Positions 1 to 6,203 of a stretch of 10,787 bases of DNA are shown here, one piece after another (position 1 is the first letter of the stretch; the number at the start of each line of letters is the position of its first letter). The position numbers and the translations under genes are program-made. The notes below the pieces were generated by a model. It was not told where the DNA came from. It ran no database searches and saw only the letters and a program-made list of their open reading frames with translations. Source of the stretch: an uncultured Altererythrobacter sp. (lineage in GTDB: Bacteria; Pseudomonadota; Alphaproteobacteria; Sphingomonadales; Sphingomonadaceae); NCBI GenBank assembly GCA_946886175.1, contig CAMPIA010000026.1, positions 1 to 10,787 on the forward strand, in the 5' to 3' direction.

Positions 1-882
1 GTCGGTGAAGAAGCCGCCGACGTATTCGGGGTTGATCCACCAGATCATGCCGAACACGAGGAAGGGCAGGGCGCCGACGATGTAGGCCGAGGCCTTCGAT
101 TCGGAGCTCATCGCCCGAATCTTGAGTTTCATCTGCGCCCGCTTGCGCAGCACGTCGGAAAGGTTGCCGAGCGTCTCGGCCAGGTTGCCGCCGGTCTCCC
201 GCTGGATCGCGAGCGTGATGCAGAAGAAGTTGAATTCCGGGATACCCAGCCGGTCCGCCGTTTCCTGGAGCGATTCTTCCATTGTCCGCCCGATGCGGAT
301 GCGCTCGACGATGCCCTTGAACTCCAGCCCCACCGGGCCGGGAACTTCCTGCGCCACCACTTGCAGCGTTTCCGTGACCGGCAGACCCGAGCGCAAGCCG
401 CGCACGAGGAGATCGATGGCGTCGGGGAACTTGGCGTTGAAATCGTTGGTGCGCTTCTTGATAAAATAGTTGACCACCATGTGCGGCACGCCGGCGCCGA
501 CGAACAGGCCGATACCGAGCGACAGCAGGGCTGCGCCGCTGCGCAGGTACATGATCACCGCCACCGCCAGGGCGAGCCCGAGCGAAGCGTAGAAATACTG
601 GCTGATCGTCCACTTCTTGCCGGTCCGGTCGAGCCGGACGGCCAGCGCTTCGCTTCGCGAGGTCGAACCGGCGACTTTGTACATCTTCGGTTTGCGCGCC
701 GCGATCGCCTTCTTGAGCTGCGATTCGACCTTGGTGTCGGTGCTTTCCGAATGGCGATAGCGCATGGCCTGAAGGCGCCGCTGGCCTTCCTTCGCCGCCG
801 AAGGTCCGGCCACCAGCATGTAGCCGAGGACCATCAGGCTCATCAGTCCGCATCCGACCAGCAGGAGCTGGATGATGTTCAT
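1..882 (-). CDS. tadB: Tad pilus inner-membrane platform protein TadB, C-terminus cut by window edge
   Basis: TadB is a GspF-like polytopic inner-membrane protein that pairs with TadC to form the platform on which the CpaF ATPase drives Flp pilus assembly. The reverse strand is open from an ATG at 882 to the left edge, giving 294 residues with no stop. Residues 1-25 form a hydrophobic segment. Residues 97-138 hold two adjacent membrane spans. A cytoplasmic T2SF (GspF-type) domain follows at about 145-260, with family-typical stretches such as FPDAIDLLVRGLRSG (152-166) and FCITLAIQRETGGNL (220-234). Another span begins near 266. Family members have about 320-330 residues, so roughly 30 residues are missing, consistent with a final span. 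The start is 58 bases after the cpaE stop; upstream of it lie GGGA (7 bases away) and AGGAAGGG (about 14 bases away). tadC would be expected next, outside the window. Family assignment is secure; function is inferred from the family. Confidence 0.93.
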   Translation of the reverse strand, partial: MNIIQLLLVGCGLMSLMVLGYMLVAGPSAAKEGQRRLQAMRYRHSESTDTKVESQLKKAIAARKPKMYKVAGSTSRSEALAVRLDRTGKKWTISQYFYASLGLALAVAVIMYLRSGAALLSLGIGLFVGAGVPHMVVNYFIKKRTNDFNAKFPDAIDLLVRGLRSGLPVTETLQVVAQEVPGPVGLEFKGIVERIRIGRTMEESLQETADRLGIPEFNFFCITLAIQRETGGNLAETLGNLSDVLRKRAQMKLKIRAMSSESKASAYIVGALPFLVFGMIWWINPEYVGGFFTD

Positions 883-924
883 GCTCTTGTCCCGCCCTTC
901 CTATCCGTCCGCGAAGCCGATGCT

Positions 925-954
925 CTCCGGCCGCGCGCGGTCATTCGGCCGGAG
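925..954 (-). other. GC-rich hairpin across the cpaE stop codon
   Basis: A perfect 9-base inverted repeat, CTCCGGCCG (925-933) and CGGCCGGAG (946-954), encloses 12 bases that contain the cpaE stop codon. In the Tad transcript it would fold just before the tadB leader. No U-run follows, so it is not a standard intrinsic terminator. An mRNA-stabilising or processing element is possible. The repeat is seen directly; any role is inference. Confidence 0.45.
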
Positions 955-2215
955 CCGCGACCCTCTTTTCCTTCTTCGCCAGCAGCGATTTGATGTCGAA
1001 GCTGCCGAGGAGCGATTTCTTCGCGGGCTCGCTGTCGGCGGCTTCCTCGTCGCTCGCGCCCATCACCCGTTCGGCGAGTTGGCGGATCACCGCGGACGAC
1101 TTGCTCGCGCGGTTGGCGTCGGCGAACGTCTGACCGAGCTTGGCGGCGTTGGCGGCGGTCTTCGCGTCGTAAGGCACGACGAAGTCGATCGCACGCTCGA
1201 TCGAGGCCTCGAAATCGGCCTTGCTGATCTCGGACACGCCGGTCTGCACCTTGTTCGCCACGATCAGCGGCTGGGCGTGGGCGGCATTCGTCTTGAGCCA
1301 GGCAAGGATGCGGATCGTGTCGCGCGCCGAGGCGAGCGTCATCTCGGTCGCCAGGACCACGACGTTCACTTCGGTCAGAAGGTGCGGGAAATTGATCAGC
1401 ATATTGCGCGGCAGATCGATCACGGTCATCTCGAACGCCTGGCGGAACTCCTCCTCCAGTTGCACGAAGGCCGAGCCGTCGGTCATCAGCGGCGCATTGA
1501 TCGGCGCTTCGGCCGAGAGGATCGCGAGGTTGTCGTTCGCCCGGATCATCGCGCGCTCGATGAACAGCCCGTCGATTCGGCTCGGGTTGTCGATCGCATC
1601 CGTCAGGCCGCGGCCCGGCTCGAGATCGAGCGCGAGCGCACCCGTGCCGAAATGCACGTCGAGATCGAGCAATGCGGTGGGCATCTTGTGGTCGGCGCTG
1701 AACAGCCAGGCGAGCGAGGTCGCCAGCGTCGATGCGCCCACCCCGCCGCGCGTTCCGACGACCGCGGTGGAGATGTGGCGCTTGGCCGCTTCGGGATCGT
1801 TGGTGCGCGGCGCGGCGAACACCGCCTGCGCGTGGTTAAACGCGTCGCGCAGTTGCCCGGCCGAGAGGGGCTTGAGCAGATAGTCGTGAATGCCGCTGGC
1901 GAGCAGGTCGCGATAGAGGCGCACGTCGTTCACCTGGCCGACGGCGATCACCACCGTGCCCGGCTCGCACACTTCGGCGAGCGCGTTGATGTCGTTGAGC
2001 GGGTCGCCGCTTTCCGACAGATCGACGAGCAGGATATTGGGACTGGCGGCGACCGAAAGCGACTGCACCGCGTTGCGCAAACCGCCCTTGGCGCACTTTT
2101 CGGGCTGCCAGCCCATTTCGATCACGACTGGACGAAGGACGTCGAGCGCGGCTTCGTCGCAGATGAACGCGGCGAAGGGATCGCGATTGCCGTTGGGTTT
2201 CCAGGGGGCGTTCAT
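941..2215 (-). CDS. cpaE: Tad pilus assembly/localisation ATPase CpaE (TadZ family)
   Basis: CpaE/TadZ proteins are ParA/MinD-superfamily proteins that place the Tad machine at its cellular site. The 424-residue product has an N-terminal receiver-like domain (about 15-135) with D65 in ILLVDL and K115 in LLKPL, matching the phospho-acceptor and conserved lysine positions of response regulators. A MinD-like domain follows (about 148-390). Its P-loop, GTRGGVGAST (154-163), is atypical: R156 replaces the deviant signature lysine and A161 the P-loop lysine. LLDLDVHFG (182-190) carries the Walker A' aspartates D184 and D186, and VIDLP (265-269) is Walker B. The lysine-rich tail (about 399-417) is variable. 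The ATG at 2215 lies three bases past the cpaD stop, and its Shine-Dalgarno GGAGGG lies inside the last cpaD codons, so translation is probably coupled. The next gene is tadB; a cpaF gene is not seen where it often lies. Confidence 0.93.
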   Translation of the reverse strand: MNAPWKPNGNRDPFAAFICDEAALDVLRPVVIEMGWQPEKCAKGGLRNAVQSLSVAASPNILLVDLSESGDPLNDINALAEVCEPGTVVIAVGQVNDVRLYRDLLASGIHDYLLKPLSAGQLRDAFNHAQAVFAAPRTNDPEAAKRHISTAVVGTRGGVGASTLATSLAWLFSADHKMPTALLDLDVHFGTGALALDLEPGRGLTDAIDNPSRIDGLFIERAMIRANDNLAILSAEAPINAPLMTDGSAFVQLEEEFRQAFEMTVIDLPRNMLINFPHLLTEVNVVVLATEMTLASARDTIRILAWLKTNAAHAQPLIVANKVQTGVSEISKADFEASIERAIDFVVPYDAKTAANAAKLGQTFADANRASKSSAVIRQLAERVMGASDEEAADSEPAKKSLLGSFDIKSLLAKKEKRVAAPAE

Positions 2216-2218
2216 TGT

Positions 2219-2881
2219 TCAGTTCCCTCCACTATCGGTAGCGGCCTGCGTCACGCCGTCTTCGCCGGTCGGCGCCTGTTCGCGATAGCTGTTGATCGCC
2301 TTGCTCGAGGTCATGACTACGGTTTCGCCCGTGCCCTTCTGCCCGCTGATGAGGTCTTCCGGATTGGCGACCATCGCGGCCATGTTGCCGTTGACCGAGC
2401 AGCCGTAGCCGGGAGAAGTGGCGTTGTTGAAGTTCATGTCCGACTTGGCCGACCAGTCCGGGCAGCCCGGCACATGGGCGCTCGAGCGCGTGATGACGAC
2501 GCGGGCGTTGCCCGGCTCGACATAGCCGACCGTCACCGGCGCGCCTTCGCTGAGGAGGATGCCGTGGCGTCCGGCGAGCTCCGCCACCGCTTCGCGGGTT
2601 GCGCCGCTCACGGACGGATCGTCGATCGCGACGCGGTCGCCATAGCGCAGATCCATCGCCTCGAACCAGTCTGCGAGGCGCTGCCGCTCGGCGAACGACA
2701 GCCCGCCGGGGCCGGACTGCACGTCGAGCACATAGTTGGTCCGTTCGACCACCGCCTGCTTCGACGAATAGAGGCTGCGGTTGTCGGACATGCCGCCGCA
2801 GGCCGCGAGCGCCAGACCGAGCGAGAGGGCGGCGGCGCCGGCAAGGTTGCGCCGGGTCGCTATGGGGATTGCCTTGGGCAT
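2219..2881 (-). CDS. cpaD: Tad pilus assembly lipoprotein CpaD
   Basis: CpaD is an outer-membrane-associated lipoprotein of alphaproteobacterial Tad systems, thought to assist the CpaC secretin. I chose the ATG at 2881 (220 residues), because AAAGGTG lies about five bases upstream. A longer reading from GTG at 2899, overlapping the cpaC stop, would add six residues. From the ATG, a basic N-terminus and hydrophobic stretch end in the lipobox LAAC with C28 as the predicted lipidated cysteine, so signal peptidase II processing is expected. The conserved C-terminal region includes CPDW (140-143) and GCSVNGNMAAMVANPEDL (160-177), a CpaD hallmark; its cysteines C141 and C161 could form a disulfide. 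The tail after about 190 is polar and variable. The gene sits between cpaC and cpaE with almost no spacing, so it is part of the same transcript. Confidence 0.92.
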   Translation of the reverse strand: MPKAIPIATRRNLAGAAALSLGLALAACGGMSDNRSLYSSKQAVVERTNYVLDVQSGPGGLSFAERQRLADWFEAMDLRYGDRVAIDDPSVSGATREAVAELAGRHGILLSEGAPVTVGYVEPGNARVVITRSSAHVPGCPDWSAKSDMNFNNATSPGYGCSVNGNMAAMVANPEDLISGQKGTGETVVMTSSKAINSYREQAPTGEDGVTQAATDSGGN

Positions 2882-2895
2882 CGTGATCACCTTTC

Positions 2896-4425
2896 TCACT
2901 TCAGGCTGAAGCCGGGGGCGGCCGCTTCGGCGCGGCGCTCGGACGGGTCGGACGATCCGGGCAGGATCGCCTGCGTGTCGACCTGCGACACCTCGGGCTG
3001 AGGCGCGTCGCGGTCGACCGCGGTCGGCACCGGCCGCTGCTGGCCGCTGACGCCGGCATTGTCCTGATAACCGAGCAGGCTTTCGAGCTCGCTCGCGGCG
3101 TGGAAGCCATCGGTCGGAAGCTTGATGTCGTTCGCGTCGACCGGGTTCACCAGATACGGCGTGACCACGATCACCAGTTCGGTCTCGCCCTTGCGGAACT
3201 GACGCGAGCGGAACAGGTTGCCGAGGATCGGAATGTCGCCCACGCCGGGCGCCTTGTCGATCGTGCTCTGCGCGCTGTTGCTCATCAGGCCGGCGATCAT
3301 GAAGCTCTGGCCCGAGCCGAGTTCGACGGTCGTTTCGGCGCGGCGGACGGTAAGCGCCGGAACCTGGAAGCCGCCGAGCGTCACCGCCCCCTGGCTCGAC
3401 AGTTCGGACACTTCGGGCCGCACACGGATCGAGATGCGGCCGTTGGCGAGCACGGTCGGGGTATAAGCCAGGCTGACGCCGAACTTGCGATATTCGATTG
3501 CGGTGGTGCCGAGGCCCTGACTGATCGGGATCGGGAATTCGCCGCCGGCCAGAAACTCCGCGGTTTCGCCCGAAAGTGCGGTCAGGTTGGGCTGCGCCAG
3601 CGTGGTCAGCAGGCCGTTGCGTTCGGCGAGATCGAGCGCGCCGGCGAGGTCGAGCCCGAGGAAGCGGCCGAGACCGGCGATGGTCGTGCCGCCCTCGATG
3701 CCGGTGACGACGCTCGTGCCCTCGGTCGCTTCGGACACGCCGGTGAAGGCGCCCCCGCCGGGAGCATATTGCGGGAACGGCGAGCGGCCGGTGGTGACGC
3801 CGAACTTGAACCCGCCGGTGCCGTCGAAGCTGGCGAGGTTGGTGCCGATCGCGCGGACCAGAGAGCGGCTCACTTCGGCGAAGCGCACCTGCAGGTTGAC
3901 CTGCAGCGGGGTCGCCATCTTGAGCCGGCTGATGACGTTCATTTCCTCGCCGACGAAGGCCTGGACGAGGCGTTCGGCCTCGGCGGCGTCTTCGGGCGCG
4001 GCGACGGTGCCGGTGAGCAGCACCGTGTTGGTGCCCATAGTGGCGACCGCGATGTCCGCCTCGGGCATTGCGAGGGTGAGCATCTGCGGGATGCTGTCGA
4101 GGTTCGATCCGACCCGCACGTTGGCCGACCAGATAACGTCGCCGGCCGCATTGCTGGCGTAAACCGTGGTCTCGCCGCCGGACTTGCCGAACACGTAGAG
4201 CTGGCGCTGCGATTTGACCTGGACGTCCGCGATCGTCTCGTTGGCGACGAACACGTCGGCCATCGTTCCGGGCACGGTGATCAGTTCCCCGCGTCCGATC
4301 GAGAGGACGATGCTTTGCGCCGGGGTCGAAACGGTCTGGGCGTTCGCGACGTTGGCCGGGATGCCCGACACCGGGGCCAGGGCGACGCCGGCAAGCAGCG
4401 CGGTGGCGATAAGGCGGCGTTTCAT
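2896..4425 (-). CDS. cpaC: Tad pilus outer-membrane secretin CpaC (RcpA family)
   Basis: CpaC is the secretin that forms the outer-membrane pore for the Flp pilus. I place the start at the ATG at 4425 (509 residues). GAGGGG lies seven bases upstream, and a normal Sec signal peptide begins there: basic MKRR, a hydrophobic core, and cleavage near ANA/Q at 29-30. An in-frame ATG at 4488 would add 21 residues with no signal character. Residues about 35-105 form the N-terminal STN-like domain (QSIVLSIGRGELITVPG), and about 106-170 a BON-like domain containing the LLTGTV strand. Residues 172-425 are the secretin domain, including the signature APGVGDIPILGNLFRS (392-407) and ELVIVVTPYLV (416-426). 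A variable Pro/Asp/Ser-rich tail of about 80 residues follows, ending in FSLK. The gene begins 64 bases after the cpaB stop and runs to within 15 bases of the cpaD start. Identification is firm. Confidence 0.95.
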   Translation of the reverse strand: MKRRLIATALLAGVALAPVSGIPANVANAQTVSTPAQSIVLSIGRGELITVPGTMADVFVANETIADVQVKSQRQLYVFGKSGGETTVYASNAAGDVIWSANVRVGSNLDSIPQMLTLAMPEADIAVATMGTNTVLLTGTVAAPEDAAEAERLVQAFVGEEMNVISRLKMATPLQVNLQVRFAEVSRSLVRAIGTNLASFDGTGGFKFGVTTGRSPFPQYAPGGGAFTGVSEATEGTSVVTGIEGGTTIAGLGRFLGLDLAGALDLAERNGLLTTLAQPNLTALSGETAEFLAGGEFPIPISQGLGTTAIEYRKFGVSLAYTPTVLANGRISIRVRPEVSELSSQGAVTLGGFQVPALTVRRAETTVELGSGQSFMIAGLMSNSAQSTIDKAPGVGDIPILGNLFRSRQFRKGETELVIVVTPYLVNPVDANDIKLPTDGFHAASELESLLGYQDNAGVSGQQRPVPTAVDRDAPQPEVSQVDTQAILPGSSDPSERRAEAAAPGFSLK

Positions 4426-4489
4426 GGTCTTGCCCCTCGATTGCGTGCCGCTCGCGCGGCAGGCGGAAAACGCGTGATTGGTGCGCATG

Positions 4490-5509
4490 TCAGTTCTTCC
4501 CGACCGGTACTTCTTCGGTGGACTTGCCGCGGGTCACGCGGACGGTCGGACCGGTGCGGGCGGGCGTCGCCGTATCGCCGCGCACGACGGCGCTGGGCGC
4601 GCCCATCGAGGGCGGCGAAATCTCGGTCGGCCCCGTGGGCGGCATCGACGAGCGCTGGAAGCGCGAGACATCGCCGCCGGTGACGTAAGTCGTGCCCTTG
4701 TCGATCGGACGCGCCATCGCCTGGCGGAGTAGCTTCTCCTCCTCCTCGGGCGTGGCGTCGTCGGGGATCTTGATGTCGCCCATCGCAATCGCGCGGTCGA
4801 GCTCGGACTGGTTGTCCGCGATCGAGCGCAGCGAGAGGCTGAGCGTGCCGATGGTCTGCGCCACCGCGACCTTCTCCGCGATCTTGGGGGTCACTTCGAT
4901 CGTGACCGTACGGAAGGCGCGAACGACGGTCTTGCCTTCGACCTTCTCCTGCGTGGTCGACTGGTCGGTGGCGAGCACGCGCAGGTTGCGCAGGATCGTC
5001 TCCGACGCCTTGAGCGACTGGCCACCATCGCCCTTGACGGTCTGGGTGAGCACGAGGTCGACCCGGTCGCCCGGGAACACGAAACCCGCGACGCCGGTCT
5101 TGGCCGAGACGGGCACGGTGACCGCGCGCATGCCGGGGCCGAGCGCGGCGGCGAGAAAGCCGCTGTCGCCGGGGCTGACGAGCGAGCCCTGGGTCACCGG
5201 TTCGCCAGCCGTGACCGGATGGCGCACCACGGTGCCGAGCAGCTTGGTGATATCCGCTTCCCCGTCGAGGAAATAGGCGTCCTGGACAAGCTCTTCGGGC
5301 CACATCTGGAAGCCGATCGCGTCGGCTGTGATGATCGTGCCGGCCGGCAGCGCGCGCTGCGCCACGAGGACCTCGGGGCCTTGCGGCACCGGCGGCGCGG
5401 CCTCGGCCTGAGGGGCGGACGCCCCGGCAAACATGCTGCGGGCCGCAAGAGCGGTGCCGATCGCGATGACCAGCGCCCCCAGCAGCAGTACCAGCTTCTT
5501 CCTGTCCAT
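4490..5509 (-). CDS. cpaB: Tad pilus assembly protein CpaB (RcpC family)
   Basis: CpaB is an inner-membrane-anchored periplasmic protein needed for Flp pilus assembly and probably linked to the CpaC channel. The 339-residue product has one N-terminal membrane anchor (about 5-28), then an Ala/Pro linker. A SAF-type domain (about 45-112) includes VLVAQRALPAGTIITADAI (47-65). The RcpC/CpaB domain (about 125-235) includes FVFPGDRVDLVLT (143-155) and VTIEVTPKIAEKVAVAQ (202-218). The C-terminal 100 residues are Pro/Thr-rich and end in VRVTRGKSTEEVPV, a closing strand common in CpaB proteins. The ATG at 5509 follows GAGGGGG at about 11 bases, slightly long but the best start in this frame. The gene lies 86 bases downstream of cpaA, the widest gap inside the Tad run, so an extra promoter there is possible. 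Confidence 0.94.
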   Translation of the reverse strand: MDRKKLVLLLGALVIAIGTALAARSMFAGASAPQAEAAPPVPQGPEVLVAQRALPAGTIITADAIGFQMWPEELVQDAYFLDGEADITKLLGTVVRHPVTAGEPVTQGSLVSPGDSGFLAAALGPGMRAVTVPVSAKTGVAGFVFPGDRVDLVLTQTVKGDGGQSLKASETILRNLRVLATDQSTTQEKVEGKTVVRAFRTVTIEVTPKIAEKVAVAQTIGTLSLSLRSIADNQSELDRAIAMGDIKIPDDATPEEEEKLLRQAMARPIDKGTTYVTGGDVSRFQRSSMPPTGPTEISPPSMGAPSAVVRGDTATPARTGPTVRVTRGKSTEEVPVGKN

Positions 5510-5609
5510 GGCTTATCAAGCCCCCTCGTGTTGCCCGCGGGAAGCGCGAGCGAATGTGGTTTCCGTCCCTAAGTGTGGACTGGTTAAAATCGGGTTCACC
5601 CCGAAACCC
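5510..5609 (-). promoter_or_regulatory. cpaA-cpaB intergenic region with weak terminator-like hairpin and possible CtrA half-site
   Basis: At the cpaA stop, the minus strand reads GGGTTT (5609-5604), a 6-base loop, GAACCC (5597-5592), then GATTTT. This is a short stem with one G-U pair followed by four T's, so it might act as a weak attenuator. The adjoining TTAACCA (5587-5581) matches seven of eight bases of the CtrA half-site TTAACCAT. CtrA controls pilus genes in Caulobacter, so a cell-cycle link is conceivable. No convincing -35/-10 pair is seen. All of this is inference from short motifs. Confidence 0.22.
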
Positions 5610-6087
5610 CCGCGATTCCGGAGGCTGGGAGGTAATGGGTCGCCAGCACCCACAGCCCGCCGGTCGAGATCGCGACCCCGTAAGGCACCGCGAGTTTGTC
5701 GCGTTGACGGCGCATGACGTGCCACGCGCCGAGCACGATCGTCAGCACACCGCCCGCGAGCGCCATCACGATCAGCAATTGCAGGAACAGGCCCGGCTCG
5801 ATCCACAGCGCCAGCGCGGTCAGCAGCTTGACGTCGCCGCCGCCCATGGCGCGCAGGGCGAAGAGCCCGGCGAGCACCGCAAAAGCGGCGAGCGCAACGC
5901 CGAGCTGGATCGCGACTCCCGGCCACAGCGATATCCCGCTCGCCCACCAGAACAGCGGCGCGCCGAGCGCGATCGCGGCGTTGAGCCAGTTGTCGATCTG
6001 GCGCCGGCGAAGATCGGTAAACGCGGCGATAACCAGCGCGATTGCCAAGGCTACGAGCAGCCCGTAGTGGAAATAGCCGTCCGGCAT
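5596..6087 (-). CDS. cpaA: Tad prepilin peptidase CpaA (A24 aspartic protease)
   Basis: CpaA (TadV-like) is the membrane aspartic protease that cleaves Flp prepilin and pseudopilins before assembly. The 163-residue product is highly hydrophobic, with about five or six membrane segments. It carries the two A24 catalytic aspartates in their usual settings: D25 in FTDLRRRQIDN (23-33) and D85 in GGGDVK (82-87), the GxGD-type site. The length fits the short Tad peptidases, which lack the N-methyltransferase domain of PilD. The ATG at 6087 has only a G-rich stretch (GGGGG) a few bases upstream, and that stretch lies in one arm of an inverted repeat. It is the first gene of the visible Tad operon and is divergent from the hydrolase gene. 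No pilin gene lies beside it. Confidence 0.92.
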   Translation of the reverse strand: MPDGYFHYGLLVALAIALVIAAFTDLRRRQIDNWLNAAIALGAPLFWWASGISLWPGVAIQLGVALAAFAVLAGLFALRAMGGGDVKLLTALALWIEPGLFLQLLIVMALAGGVLTIVLGAWHVMRRQRDKLAVPYGVAISTGGLWVLATHYLPASGIAGVSG

Positions 6088-6203
6088 CGATACCCCCGAT
6101 GGTCCCCGGTGCCGGTGCTACAGGGTATCACTTACCAAATAGTAACCACCCGCAGGAGGGCGGAATTAGCCAAGCGGATCAGGCCCCAGCGGACCAAGGC
6201 GAG
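6088..6203. promoter_or_regulatory. Divergent intergenic region between cpaA and the hydrolase gene
   Basis: These 116 bases lie between the two divergent starts used here and must hold the promoters of the Tad operon and of the hydrolase-oxidoreductase pair. They contain an AT-richer island at about 6126-6147 within GC-rich surroundings, including TTAC-N6-GTAA (6132-6145), and a perfect AGGAGG at 6154-6159 on the plus strand. I see no -35/-10 pair good enough to call. If the hydrolase starts at the ATT at 6165, the region shortens to 77 bases. Confidence 0.45.
6089..6129 (-). other. Inverted repeat over the cpaA ribosome binding site
   Basis: GATACCC (6089-6095) and GGGTATC (6123-6129) are perfect 7-base inverted repeats separated by 27 bases. 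In a cpaA transcript the second arm would cover the G-rich Shine-Dalgarno region and end one base before the start codon, so pairing could hide it. The repeat is seen directly. Folding and function are inference, and the long loop makes the hairpin modest in strength. Confidence 0.3.

Noticed and set aside
872..3001. 709-codon plus-strand open frame antisense to cpaE and cpaD
   Set aside because: It is His/Arg/Asp-rich with no recognisable domain, and the opposite strand encodes clear CpaE and CpaD proteins. Long antisense frames are expected in GC-rich genes with biased third positions.
4426..4488. N-terminal extension of CpaC from the ATG at 4488
   Set aside because: The 21 added residues would bury the signal peptide, while the internal ATG at 4425 has its own GAGGGG at ideal spacing. 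The upstream ATG also has a fair GGAAG, so dual initiation is not fully excluded.
3100..4683. 527-codon plus-strand open frame antisense to cpaC
   Set aside because: The composition is typical of an antisense shadow (Arg/His/Asp/Ala-rich), and the minus strand encodes a full secretin with its signature motif.
4422..5519. 365-codon minus-strand frame overlapping cpaB
   Set aside because: It is an Arg/Gly/His-rich alternate frame of cpaB; the cpaB frame has the membrane anchor, SAF domain and RcpC domain.
6117..6145. Possible sigma-70 promoter for the hydrolase (GCTACA, 17 bases, TAGTAA)
   Set aside because: Only three of six bases match in each box, which is not better than chance.
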